64,000 nt of DNA from DASQGA01 sp963762085 (GTDB lineage Bacteria > Actinomycetota > Thermoleophilia > Gaiellales > Gaiellaceae), in assembly GCA_963762085.1 (NCBI GenBank), contig CAVXJD010000003.1:116883-180882 (forward strand). The letters are read 5' to 3'. The notes beneath the pieces are model-generated. The model did no database searches. It was not told the origin of the DNA and saw only the letters and a program-made list of their open reading frames with translations. Of the stretch, positions 15,201 to 23,375 are shown piece after piece. Numbering within the stretch: position 1 is the first letter of the stretch; each line of letters opens with the position of its first letter. The translations under genes and the position numbers were made by a program.

Positions 15201-16328
15201 CTAGGCTGGAATCGGCCTACCCGGTAAACGCCGAATCTGCAGGGCGCGGGCGACGTCGGTCACCGAAAGGAGCCCGGCGAGCCTGTCGCCGTCGAGGACG
15301 AGCGCCCTGTTGACGTCTCCTTCCGAGAGCTCCGCGGCAGCGTCTATGGCATCGTCCATCTCGTTGACCACGGGCACACGGTCGCGCGGAATCATGCAGT
15401 CCCGAACCAGCCGCGTATCCCACTCCCGGCGCGGAACCTCGGCCACGCAGCGGAACGGAAGGAGTCCAAGGGCGCGGCCGTCTTCGACGACGGGATAGGC
15501 CGTGTAGCGGCGTTGGGACATGACCTCGTCCATGAAGTCGCCCAGCGTCATGTCCGGTCTGGCGGTCACCGGGTCGCGCACCATCAGGTCTCGCACGCGG
15601 AGGCCGGAGAGCGCCTGGCGCGCCAGCAGGTACCGGTCCTCGGCGCCCGCGGCCTGGAGGAGGAACCAGCCAATGAAGGCCAGCCAGGCGCCGCTGAAGG
15701 CGCCCTGGAAGATGAAGAAGCCGAGACCAACGGCGATGAAGAGGTAGCCGAAGGCGCGTCCCACCCAGGCGGAGATGCGCGTCGCCCAGGCAAAGTCGTT
15801 CCGGGCTGCCCAGAGGGCCGACCGAAGCACCCGCCCACCGTCCAGCGGGAGCGCCGGGAGAAGGTTGAAGACGAGGAGTGTCAGGTTGATGTAGCCGAGC
15901 CAGGCGGCGACGCCGTCCACCGCCTCCGGCGAAGGCGTGAGCCAGGCGAAGAGCACGAAGAGGACGCCGAGCACGAGGGAGACGATCGGTCCGGCGATCG
16001 CGATCCGGAACTCAGCGCCCGCACTCGGAAACATGCCCTTGAACCGGGCCACCCCTCCGAAGAGCCAGAGCGTGATGCCGTCGATCTCGATTCCCTCCCG
16101 GCGTGCGACGAGCGCGTGCCCGTACTCGTGCATGAGCAGCGAGATGAAGAAGAGCAGTGCCGCCACGATCGCCATGCCGAGGTACGTGCCATCGGACAGT
16201 CCCGGGTTCATGCGCGGGAAGATCGACTCGGAGAGCGTCCAGACGATCAGAGCGAAGACGACGAGCCAGCTCCAATTGACGCCGACCCGGATCCCGGCGA
16301 TGCGACCCAGGGTGAAGCTGTCGTTCAC
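15201..16328 (-). CDS. Site-2-protease-type M50 metalloprotease with two CBS domains
   Basis: A 375-aa membrane protein. The zinc site HEXXH is HEYGH in LLMHEYGHALVARREG, and the third ligand motif is NLLPALPLDGGRVL. The N-terminal half has five to six membrane segments. The C-terminal half (from about residue 240) holds a CBS pair (VRDLMVRDPVTARPDMTLGDF and VRDCMIPRDRVPVVNEMDDAI). This is the group III S2P architecture (SpoIVFB-like with CBS), which cuts membrane-bound regulators and may be controlled by adenine nucleotides. The substrate is not evident from the neighbours. Confidence 0.92.
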   Translation of the reverse strand: MNDSFTLGRIAGIRVGVNWSWLVVFALIVWTLSESIFPRMNPGLSDGTYLGMAIVAALLFFISLLMHEYGHALVARREGIEIDGITLWLFGGVARFKGMFPSAGAEFRIAIAGPIVSLVLGVLFVLFAWLTPSPEAVDGVAAWLGYINLTLLVFNLLPALPLDGGRVLRSALWAARNDFAWATRISAWVGRAFGYLFIAVGLGFFIFQGAFSGAWLAFIGWFLLQAAGAEDRYLLARQALSGLRVRDLMVRDPVTARPDMTLGDFMDEVMSQRRYTAYPVVEDGRALGLLPFRCVAEVPRREWDTRLVRDCMIPRDRVPVVNEMDDAIDAAAELSEGDVNRALVLDGDRLAGLLSVTDVARALQIRRLPGRPIPA

Positions 16329-16340
16329 GGGGCTGACAGG

Positions 16341-16511
16341 CTAACGAGTTTTGCGCGCAGCCTTCACGGCCGTGGCGGCATGCTTGGCAAGGGTCGGCCC
16401 GTGCTTTCGTGCAGTCTTTGCCGCCCCCTTGAGAACCTTCCGCCGTTGCTCGGGCGGAAGCCGCTTCCAGCCTTGTCTCGCAAGCACGAGGAGTTTGACG
16501 TACGCCGGCAC
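16341..16511 (-). CDS. Small Lys/Arg-rich protein (56 aa)
   Basis: GTG at 16509-16511 is preceded by AGGGAG at a 5-nt spacing. The product is strongly basic (RLPPEQRRKVLKGAAKTARK and a C-terminal AVKAARKTR) and resembles a nucleic-acid-coating or ribosome-associated peptide, but I recognise no family. It follows the stop-side of the S2P gene by 12 bp on the same strand, upstream of it, so the two are probably cotranscribed. Confidence 0.6.
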   Translation of the reverse strand: MPAYVKLLVLARQGWKRLPPEQRRKVLKGAAKTARKHGPTLAKHAATAVKAARKTR

Positions 16512-16547
16512 TCGATCTCCCTTCTGAAGGTGACTCGGTTGCCATAG

Positions 16548-16561
16548 TAGGCTGCCGCACG
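16548..16561 (+). promoter_or_regulatory. -10 box for the lipoprotein gene
   Basis: TAGGCT at 16548-16553 is 7 nt before the GTG at 16561, with no ribosome binding site, as expected for a leaderless transcript. Confidence 0.5.
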
Positions 16562-17052
16562 TGCCGCGCGTCTTCCTCCTCTGCTCACTCCTGACCGCGC
16601 TGCTGCTTACGGCCTGTGGCGGAGGTGATGGCGGCGGCGGCGGCGATGCGCTCTCGAAGCAGGAGTACCAAGACCGGCTGAATACGACGCGCACTGAGCT
16701 CAGCACGTCGTTCGACGCGCTCGGGACGCAGCTCGAGGGTGCCCTGAAGGGCTCGGGCTCCCTGGATGACGCCGCGAGCGAGGTGGAGTCGATTCAGGAG
16801 AAGCTTCGAGCGCAGGCTGACGAGCTCGAGAACATCACCCCGCCCGACGACGCCGCCGCGGCAAATGACAAGCTCGCCAGCGGCATGCAGGAGCTGGCCG
16901 GCGACCTCGATGCGTTCAAGTCGGCGCTCGAATCAGGGGATTTCGGAAAGATCCAGACCGAGGCGAACAAGATCGAGACTTTCGCCTCGGGGAAGACGCT
17001 GCAGCAGGCCGGCGACGACCTCGAAGCCGCCGGCTACAAGTTCAGCGAGTAG
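16561..17052 (+). CDS. Secreted lipoprotein with helical domain
   Basis: A 163-aa protein with a lipoprotein signal: hydrophobic core FLLCSLLTALLL and lipobox LLTAC, the Cys then followed by a Gly-rich linker (GGGDGGGGGD). The mature part is acidic and helical with heptad-like repeats (ASEVESIQEKLRAQADELE), probably a surface coiled-coil. No catalytic motif is seen. It converges with the enolase-superfamily gene with an 11-nt overlap. Confidence 0.82.
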   Translation: MPRVFLLCSLLTALLLTACGGGDGGGGGDALSKQEYQDRLNTTRTELSTSFDALGTQLEGALKGSGSLDDAASEVESIQEKLRAQADELENITPPDDAAAANDKLASGMQELAGDLDAFKSALESGDFGKIQTEANKIETFASGKTLQQAGDDLEAAGYKFSE

Positions 17053-18112
17053 TCGCGGAGTAGTCCCGCCAGCGAAAGCCGATCGGGTCGCCGGCCGGCT
17101 CGAGCGGGCTCGTGGGGAGACCGGCGGCCGGTCCGGGGCCGTTGTAGCCCTTCGGAGCGATGTCGTTCGGGCCGTCCGGATGGAAGATCGACGCGAGATA
17201 CTGGAGCTGGCCGCGCCCCGGCCCGAGCTCGAACTGGCCACCGCCGTAAAGAGCGATCCCCCGCCCAGCGCAGAAGTCGTAGGTCTCGAACAGTGTGCTC
17301 ACAGGGCCGAAGCGGGACGGTTTCATGTTGATCGTCCGAGGTGGAAATGGGAGGGCTTCGATATCCGCGGGCGAGTGGATCGGCGCATCCCAGGTGAACC
17401 GGTGGCGATGGGGCTCGAGCACCCGGTCGGTTTCCTCGGTCAGCTCCGGATCCTCGATCCAGGCATCGGGAAGGCCTTCGGCGACACGGGCGTAGAGCGC
17501 GGGGTCGGCGGGCTGATCGACAGGCGTGCCTCTGTAGAACCCCTTCAGGTCGACCGAATCGACGGCGCCCGTCGCCGCCAGCTCAGCGATGAGCTCGTCT
17601 CCCCAGGAGCTCGTCGGGTCGAGCTTGAATCTGAGCCCGGGATAGAGATCGAGCCAGGCGCGAACCGGCGCCGTCGACGCAGGCTCTCCGAGGCGCATCG
17701 AGGCCACGAAGGTCACCGGGCGAGGTTCCCGCCCGACGACCTCCGCGAGCGATCGGCCAGCCTGGCGGAGCGCCAGGTCGAGTGCGGCGCTTTCGAACGC
17801 CCACCGGCGGTAGTTGCGGTAGACCTCCGCGCTGGGGGCCTCCGGGAACAGGTCGAGCTCGCCGAGGCGCTCGGAGAACGACGCGAACGTCCACGAGCCC
17901 GTCAGGGGCTGGACCGACCCGGCGTCCTGCAGCCGACCCTGGTCGGCCGGGTCGTAGGTGACGTCTTCGCCGACGCCCTCGTGTCCCCCTCCCTGGAGCC
18001 GGATCACCGTCGTGCGTCTCGTGAGCTCGGGCGAGATGTCCTGAGCGAGTCCCTCGAGCGTGTACGACTCAACCTCGAGGGGCAGGCCGGAAACCGTGTC
18101 GTAGAGCGGCAT
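17042..18112 (-). CDS. Enolase-superfamily enzyme (uncharacterised, OSBS/muconate-cycloisomerase-like)
   Basis: A 356-aa protein with the two-domain enolase plan: an N-terminal capping domain (to about residue 135) and a TIM barrel. Visible landmarks are RFKLDP on an early strand (the KxD place of the general base), VDLKGFYRG, the metal-binding-type EDP in DAWIEDPEL, and INMKPSRFG late in the barrel (Lys on strand six or seven). The full set of three metal ligands is not obvious. I cannot give the substrate. It has no operon partner. Confidence 0.72.
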   Translation of the reverse strand: MPLYDTVSGLPLEVESYTLEGLAQDISPELTRRTTVIRLQGGGHEGVGEDVTYDPADQGRLQDAGSVQPLTGSWTFASFSERLGELDLFPEAPSAEVYRNYRRWAFESAALDLALRQAGRSLAEVVGREPRPVTFVASMRLGEPASTAPVRAWLDLYPGLRFKLDPTSSWGDELIAELAATGAVDSVDLKGFYRGTPVDQPADPALYARVAEGLPDAWIEDPELTEETDRVLEPHRHRFTWDAPIHSPADIEALPFPPRTINMKPSRFGPVSTLFETYDFCAGRGIALYGGGQFELGPGRGQLQYLASIFHPDGPNDIAPKGYNGPGPAAGLPTSPLEPAGDPIGFRWRDYSATTR

Positions 18113-18186
18113 TTTCGGTGCCCACCCTACCGTTTAGACACACCGGTCCCGGGTAGACGATCAAAGACAACTAACGAAGGGGGTCT

Positions 18187-18651
18187 ATGCCTACTATCGA
18201 GCAATCGATCGAGGTCAACGTCCCGGTACGCACCGCGTACAACCAGTGGACGCAGTTCGAGGAGTTTCCCGAGTTCATGGAGGGCGTCGAGTACGTCCAC
18301 CAGCTCGACGACACCCACCTGCGCTGGAAGGCGGAGGTCGGCGGAAAGTCCGAGGAGTGGGAAGCCGAGATCACCGAGCAGGTTCCGGACCAGCGCATCG
18401 CCTGGAAGGCGACGGGCGGGAAGGGAATCAGCGGCGTCGTCACCTTCCATCGAGTCGACGACGCGAAGACTCGGATCATGGTCCAGATGGACTGGCAAGC
18501 CGAGGGTCTCATCGAGAAGGCCGGGAGTGCTCTCGGCCTCGACGACCGGCGCGTGAAGGGCGATCTCGAGCGCTTCAAGAAGCTGGTCGAGAGCCGCGGC
18601 CAAGAGTCGGGTGCCTGGCGCGGTGAGGTCGAGCAGACCTCCGTGCGCTAA
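18187..18651 (+). CDS. SRPBCC/polyketide-cyclase-like protein
   Basis: A 154-aa protein whose first 135 residues form an SRPBCC (Bet v1-like) ligand-binding domain: IEQSIEVNVPVRTAYNQWTQFEEFPEFM at the start, a central beta region (HLRWKAEVGGKSEEWEAEI) and a C-terminal helix (LERFKKLVESRGQ). Such proteins bind hydrophobic ligands and are common in actinobacteria; a specific role is not known. It is followed by a strong terminator hairpin. Confidence 0.85.
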   Translation: MPTIEQSIEVNVPVRTAYNQWTQFEEFPEFMEGVEYVHQLDDTHLRWKAEVGGKSEEWEAEITEQVPDQRIAWKATGGKGISGVVTFHRVDDAKTRIMVQMDWQAEGLIEKAGSALGLDDRRVKGDLERFKKLVESRGQESGAWRGEVEQTSVR

Positions 18652-18674
18652 CGCGCGCTACGAACGGCTCACCC

Positions 18675-18701
18675 CAGGGGCGGCGCTTCGCGCCGCCCCT
18701 G
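18675..18701. terminator. Strong bidirectional terminator-like hairpin
   Basis: CAGGGGCGGCGC-TTC-GCGCCGCCCCTG is a perfect 12-bp stem with a 3-nt loop between two convergent genes. The U-tract is poor (TCGTATCT on the plus strand). Confidence 0.7.
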
Positions 18702-18714
18702 TCGTATCTGTGCG

Positions 18715-19314
18715 TCAGGCGTGGGCAAGCTGGTCGAATGCCTGCTCGAAGACCGCGTCAGGTTGCGCTCCGAGCACGATCAAACGGTTGTCGAGGAGGA
18801 AGGCCGGGATGGCGTTGATCCCGACTGAATGCGCCTCGGCGGTCGCGTGTGCGACGTCGTCGGCGTGCAGATCACCGGTGATCGTCGCCTCTGCGTGCTC
18901 GAGTCCGACCTCTGCCGCAAGCGTCCGGAGGACCTCGGGGTCGCCGATGTTCTGGCCCTCTTCCCAGTAGGCCAGCATGAGCCGGTCGTGCATGGCGGCA
19001 TGCTTGTCCTGTGCCCGTGCCAGCTCGGTCAGGCGGAGCGCTGCGCTCGAGTTCGGCACCACTTCAGGCGGCGGGTTGTAGCGGAGCCCCTCCCGCGCGA
19101 ACGCCGACTCGAGGCGCTCGTGGAAGCTCTCGCCGTAGCGGCGGTTGAGCTCTGTCCGGGGGATGCCCTCAGGCGGGTACTCGGGGTGGAGGTCGAAGGG
19201 AAGCCAGTCGATCTGGGCGCCGAACCGGCGCTCGAGCCGCTCAGCCGTCCGCTGGCCGAGGCGGCAAAAGGGTCAGATGTAGTCCGACCAGATGACGATC
19301 TCGTGCTCGGCCAC
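18715..19314 (-). CDS. DsbA/FrnE-family oxidoreductase with a selenocysteine active site (UPFC)
   Basis: Starting at GTG 19314 and reading the TGA at 19273-19275 as Sec, the protein is 199 aa with active site SDYI-U-PFC at residues 10-17, where the family has CPxC. The rest matches the FrnE branch of DsbA-like thioredoxin folds: LPFDLHPEYPPEGIPR after the active site, a helical insert, and the cis-proline loop GINAIPAFLLDNRLIVLGAQPD. A stop at the exact place of the first catalytic cysteine, with unbroken homology on both sides, is strong evidence for Sec. A TAGTCT -10 box lies 6 nt before the GTG (leaderless), and a 10-bp hairpin follows the UGA. The substrate is unknown. Confidence 0.88.
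19237..19275 (-). promoter_or_regulatory. SECIS-like hairpin after the UGA of the DsbA-like gene
   Basis: After the UGA come 8 nt and then CCG(C)CTCGGCC, a 7-nt loop AGCGGAC and GGCTGAGCGG, forming 10 bp with one bulged C and one G-U pair. The loop lies about 20 nt after the UGA and contains GG, as bacterial SECIS loops do. Confidence 0.65.
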
Positions 19315-19341
19315 GAGGCCAGACTAGCCGCGAAGAGTGCT

Positions 19342-19533
19342 CTAGCCGGCGTGGCCCGAGCGGTGGCGCCTTGCACGTTTCTCGGGCGGCGCCTCGGCAG
19401 CCGCCTTGCGCTTCAGGTCGGCCTTCTCGCCAAAGGCGTGGTCGCACGGCCCGAGCCCCAACTTGCTCGGGATGACAACCCGAGTCGTAGGCGGGGCGTC
19501 CTTCACTACGCGCAGTCTAGTTGCCTTTTGCAT
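19342..19533 (-). CDS. Small basic hypothetical protein (63 aa)
   Basis: ATG at 19531-19533 gives a 63-aa product (MQKATRLRVVKDAPPTTRVV at the start) with a Lys/Arg-rich C-terminus and one Cys in LGLGPCDHAFGEK. The product reads like a small protein rather than an antisense shadow, and it lies just upstream of the DsbA-like gene on the same strand. A promoter for the DsbA-like gene lies in between, so they need not be cotranscribed. No family is recognised. Confidence 0.5.
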   Translation of the reverse strand: MQKATRLRVVKDAPPTTRVVIPSKLGLGPCDHAFGEKADLKRKAAAEAPPEKRARRHRSGHAG

Positions 19534-19584
19534 GAAGCGGCACCCCATTCCGGGTGAAATCGCAGAGGTGGAGGCGTGTGAGCT

Positions 19585-20256
19585 GTGAAGATCCGAGATG
19601 TGGACGAGAAGCAGCGATTTCACCCGGCGGACGTCGAGGGGGCACCTGGCGGTACGGGTGCTCCACTTGCTGGCGCCTCACACGCACTGGCCGCAGGCGT
19701 CGACCTGCGTGCGGTCGTGCTCGTTGAAGGGATCAGCGACCAGCGCGCGCTCGAAGCGCTCGCTCAGCGCCGTGGTCGGAATCTTGACGCTGAGGGAATT
19801 TCCGTCGTGCCGATTGGGGGTGCGCAGTCCATCGAAAGGTTCCTGAATCTGTTCGGTCCTCAGGGCCTCGACGTCAGGCTGGCGGGTCTCTATGACGCCG
19901 CAGAGGAGGGCGACTTCCGGCGCGGTCTCGAGCGGGCCGGCTTCGGCTCCCACCTGACGCGCGTCGATATGGAAGGGCTGGGTTTTTATGCGTGCGACGC
20001 AGACTTGGAGGAAGAGCTGATCCGCGCTCTAGGTGCCGCTTCCGTGGAACAGGTCGTTGACGCTCAGGGTGAGCTTCGGTCCTTCCGCACCCTCCAGAAG
20101 CAGGCTGCGTGGCAAGGACGGCCTAACGAGGAGCAGCTTCGGCGCTTCCTGGGCAGCGGTGCAAGGCGGAAGATCCGATACGCGCGCTTGCTCGTCGAGG
20201 CGCTCGAGCTCACCCAAGTGCCTCGGCCGCTTGACCAGGTACTTGCTCACGTCTGA
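19585..20256 (+). CDS. Stand-alone TOPRIM-domain protein (OLD-type)
   Basis: A 223-aa protein starting at GTG 19585 after GGTGGAGG. The core is a TOPRIM fold of the OLD nuclease kind: VVLVEGISDQRALEALAQRR (conserved Glu and the SD pair), GGAQSIERFLNLFG, then the second acidic strand LAGLYDAAEEGDF and CDADLEEELIRALG. OLD proteins normally couple this domain to an ABC ATPase; no ATPase is present here. In actinobacteria such free TOPRIM proteins are common and uncharacterised. Nuclease activity is inferred only. Confidence 0.78.
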   Translation: MKIRDVDEKQRFHPADVEGAPGGTGAPLAGASHALAAGVDLRAVVLVEGISDQRALEALAQRRGRNLDAEGISVVPIGGAQSIERFLNLFGPQGLDVRLAGLYDAAEEGDFRRGLERAGFGSHLTRVDMEGLGFYACDADLEEELIRALGAASVEQVVDAQGELRSFRTLQKQAAWQGRPNEEQLRRFLGSGARRKIRYARLLVEALELTQVPRPLDQVLAHV

Positions 20257-20264
20257 GTCGGAGG

Positions 20265-20337
20265 TGGCCCCGGGAGGAGTCGAACCTCCGCACGCGGATT
20301 CGAAGTCCGCTGCTCTAATCCGCTGAGCTACGGGGCC
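20265..20337 (-). tRNA. tRNA-Arg (anticodon TCG)
   Basis: On the minus strand: acceptor GGCCCCG/CGGGGCC with discriminator A, anticodon loop CTTCGAA giving TCG, T arm GAGGTTCGACTCCTC. Confidence 0.96.
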
Positions 20338-20366
20338 GCCGGGCCAGTGTAGTCTTCGCCTGAGTT

Positions 20367-23264
20367 CTAGCGGCGGACTTGCAGGCGGACGACGTACCGC
20401 ACGTAGCCGCTCTTCGTGATCGCGAAGGTGACGCGTCCGACGCGCCTTGCCTTGACGTAGAGGACGACGCGGCCCTCGGCATTCGTCCGCTTCATGAACG
20501 CGGTCACGCCGGCGCCGGAGACCCGGACGGCCGCGCCCCTCACGGGCTTGCGTGCGGCATCGCGAGCGGTCAGGGTGATCGGGACTCGGCGCCCCTTGAC
20601 TGGGCTCCCGCTCGTCGTGACGCGCATGACCTTCGGGAGGGAGAGCGTCAGAGCGGGGCTGAAGTCGCCGATGTTCCTGTCCTCATCGGCCGCGGCGACG
20701 CGCCAGTAGAAGAGTCCCCCGTTCAGGTACTCCTGTCCGCTGGACAGTCTCGGTGCGTAGACCGTGTTGTCGGTGATCACGTTCTCGACGAGCCGGGCGA
20801 AGTCGGGACGGGACGAGACCTGCAGGCGGTAGTTCTTCATGCCGAGCACGGGTTGCCAGCTGAAGAGGACGCGGTTCACTCCTCGATCGGTCGTTGCGCC
20901 GGTGGGCTCGTGGATCGTGCGGGTGAAGTACCTCATCCCCGACCATGGCCCTTCGGTCATCGAGAAGGAGCTCGAGGTGGGGTAGTTCGCGCGGACGCGC
21001 CAGCCCCAGACGCCGGTGCCGGTCATCTTGACAAAGGCGAAGGCGCTCGAGTAGGCGTCCTCGAAGACGCTCGAGTCCCCGTCCGGCTCGTTGATCTCGA
21101 AGTCGTAGGAGACCGCGCCCGTGATCGGAGCCCAGGTGAAGAGGGGAATCAGGTCGCCCGAGGTCGGGTTGTCGCCATCGGGGACGGGGGCCGGAAGCGT
21201 TCTTCGGAAGGTGCCCTGCGCCGACCATGTGAGGCCGACCAGCCGCTCATCGTCGGCGCGGACGCGCCAGTAGAGGACGGTGTCGGCGGGATACGTGCTA
21301 TTGCTCGTGTAGGCGGTCGAGCGGGTCAGGACGTCGTCGATCGGCGAGCCGAAGGTCGAGTCCTGTGACACCTGGAGCCTGTATCGGCGAGCTCCTTCGG
21401 CGGCCGTCCACATGAAGGTCGGCTGCGTCGCGATCTGCGCGTCGCTCACCGGGGAGATGAGCGCCGGCGGGGTCGACTGCTTCTGGAAGTTCCGGTATGC
21501 GGACAGCAGCGGGTCGCCGGTCGAGAGCCCTCCGTTGAAGTTGACGGCGGGGAGGACGGCCCAGTAGTAGAGCGTCGTCTCGTCCGAGAGCGTCCAGGGC
21601 TGTGTGTGCGTCCTCGGCGCATACGCCGGGATCTGCGTGAACGCGTAGTCGGCGATGTTGTTGAACGACGCATCCTTCGACACGATCACGAAGTAGCTCT
21701 GCTTGTTGAAGATGGGCTTCCACGTGAAGACTGGCGTCCGGCCCGTCGTGGTGCCGTGGACGGGAAGGAGGTAGTCGCTCGTTCCCAGGTAGCCGTTCGT
21801 GCACGACGGGGTGCAAGCACCGCCCGTCGGGTACGTGGTGAAGGTGAAGGCGGGGCCGCCGGGCGATCCCTGGTCGAGATACGTGTAGTCGCCGTAGATG
21901 TCCTGGTTGTTCGAGTCGCGGTCGGTCCGTGCCCGGACGCGCACGCAATAGGAATGACCGAGCTCCAGGGATGTGTTGCCGTCGTGGGAGACGGACATCG
22001 TGTCGACGTACGGCTTCACTCCGTTCCAGTCCGTCCCCAGCGGCGTCCACGCATTGGTGGCGGTCTCACTCGTCCAGTGCTCCGACGTGGAAGTCCAGTC
22101 GCAGATGCCGGCACCGGTGTTGTAGGGAGTGACCTCGACCAGGTAGGCGGAGGCGCCCGGAACCGGACTCCAGGTCACGATCGGCACCTGCGTCTGGTAG
22201 CCGGGCGTCCCGAGGTCGACGTCCGTCCCCGGATCCGCGAGGTTGTCCCGCAGCCGGAGGTTCTTGATGCTCGGCGCGCCCACAGGCGGCACGTTGTCGA
22301 ACGTCTTGGTGAAGTTCGGGCCGAGGTTCCAGACACCGGCGTTGCCGGCCTGGTCGAGAGCGCGGATGCGCCAGTAGTACGTGTTGTTCTCGAAGAGGGC
22401 CGTGGAAGCGAACGCGGTCCCGAGTGTGGTGCCGGTGCAGCAGACCTTCGAGCCGGGCGTGAAGTCCGAAGAGGAGTTGACCTCCACCTCGTACCGGGCG
22501 GCGCCGGGAAGTGCGTTCCATGAGTAGAGCGGGTCGAAGACCTCCAGAGCGGCAACGAGATCGTTCAGGCTCGTCGCGGTGGTCGTAGGCCAGGCCCAGA
22601 CGAACGTGCCGACGGTGGATGGCTTGCCGCGGTTGCCCTGCGCGTCGATCGGAGTGACGCCCCAGTAGTAGCGCCCGGGCGCGAGCGCCGGAGCGCGGCT
22701 GAACTGCGAAGCGGCGGTCTCGATTGGCGTCCAAACAGGTGAGCCGAGCGCGGGGTCGGTTGCGAGCGTGACCAGGTATTTGGCTGCACCGGGCGTCGGC
22801 GTCCAGCTCAACTTGAAGGGCGAAGAGGGGTAGGTCAGAGTCGCGTCATACGACGGCGAGAGGAGCGTTGGGGCTGAGGTCCAGGCCTTCTTTACGGAGC
22901 GGACGGCTGACCATGGGGAGACGGCGCCTGCCTCGGTCGCGGCGCGAACGCGCCACCAGAGCGTCCCGTTGGGGATCGTCTTCTTGAGGGTCGCCCTCGT
23001 GTTCCCGGTGAAGAAGCGGTCGTTGCCGTAGCCGAGCACCGGTGAGTTGAAACCGGAGTCGGCCGAGACCTGAAACTCGTAGTGGTGGGCTCCCCGGGAG
23101 GGATACCACGCGAATGCGGGCAGGGCCGGCACGACGGCGCCGTTGGCTGGGCTGAGGAGGACGGGCGTCGGTGGCGCGGCTTGGGCCGGGGCGGCGAGCG
23201 CCAGCAGGAGAAAGGCGGCGCAGAACGAGATCGACGTCTTCTTGCGGCTCAGGGTGAATCTCAT
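20367..23264 (-). CDS. Large secreted repeat protein with fibronectin-like modules
   Basis: A 965-aa protein with a Sec signal peptide (basic RKK, core FCAAFLLLALAA, cleavage after AQA). The mature part consists of about eight to nine beta-sandwich modules of roughly 95-110 residues with a recurring pattern: P.F.W.PV.GA..Y..EVS..., then a tract ending in YYWRVRA.D. This is the pattern of fibronectin-III-like or DUF4962-like carbohydrate- or protein-binding modules. The last about 85 residues form an Ig-like domain (TTSGSPVKGRRVPITLTARD). No enzymatic domain or sortase motif is visible. It probably acts as a surface or matrix adhesin. A structured leader precedes it. Confidence 0.85.
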   Translation of the reverse strand: MRFTLSRKKTSISFCAAFLLLALAAPAQAAPPTPVLLSPANGAVVPALPAFAWYPSRGAHHYEFQVSADSGFNSPVLGYGNDRFFTGNTRATLKKTIPNGTLWWRVRAATEAGAVSPWSAVRSVKKAWTSAPTLLSPSYDATLTYPSSPFKLSWTPTPGAAKYLVTLATDPALGSPVWTPIETAASQFSRAPALAPGRYYWGVTPIDAQGNRGKPSTVGTFVWAWPTTTATSLNDLVAALEVFDPLYSWNALPGAARYEVEVNSSSDFTPGSKVCCTGTTLGTAFASTALFENNTYYWRIRALDQAGNAGVWNLGPNFTKTFDNVPPVGAPSIKNLRLRDNLADPGTDVDLGTPGYQTQVPIVTWSPVPGASAYLVEVTPYNTGAGICDWTSTSEHWTSETATNAWTPLGTDWNGVKPYVDTMSVSHDGNTSLELGHSYCVRVRARTDRDSNNQDIYGDYTYLDQGSPGGPAFTFTTYPTGGACTPSCTNGYLGTSDYLLPVHGTTTGRTPVFTWKPIFNKQSYFVIVSKDASFNNIADYAFTQIPAYAPRTHTQPWTLSDETTLYYWAVLPAVNFNGGLSTGDPLLSAYRNFQKQSTPPALISPVSDAQIATQPTFMWTAAEGARRYRLQVSQDSTFGSPIDDVLTRSTAYTSNSTYPADTVLYWRVRADDERLVGLTWSAQGTFRRTLPAPVPDGDNPTSGDLIPLFTWAPITGAVSYDFEINEPDGDSSVFEDAYSSAFAFVKMTGTGVWGWRVRANYPTSSSFSMTEGPWSGMRYFTRTIHEPTGATTDRGVNRVLFSWQPVLGMKNYRLQVSSRPDFARLVENVITDNTVYAPRLSSGQEYLNGGLFYWRVAAADEDRNIGDFSPALTLSLPKVMRVTTSGSPVKGRRVPITLTARDAARKPVRGAAVRVSGAGVTAFMKRTNAEGRVVLYVKARRVGRVTFAITKSGYVRYVVRLQVRR

Positions 23265-23375
23265 TCAGCGACCTTCCATGGGTCCATTGCCTGCACGGAG
23301 AGGACGGCCGCTGCCCCCTTCGTCGTAGCTAAGGCGAGGCTGTGCTCGCAGGCATCCCCCGGGTGGGGGTGTGTG
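23265..23375 (-). promoter_or_regulatory. Structured leader upstream of the secreted repeat protein, unidentified
   Basis: The 111-nt gap, read on the minus strand, can fold with a closing stem GCCTGC/GCAGGC around a region with several GC stems (AGCCTCGCC, GGGGGCAGC, GGCCGTCC), and a CCCCC/GGGGG hairpin lies just after the upstream gene. It could be a riboswitch-like leader or only a terminator plus 5' UTR. I cannot match it to a known riboswitch. Confidence 0.3.

Noticed and set aside
16766..18556. Plus-strand ORF of 596 aa spanning the lipoprotein, the enolase gene and the SRPBCC gene
   Set aside because: It crosses three well-supported genes on both strands and has low-complexity Arg/Ser-rich ends; it is an accident of high GC.
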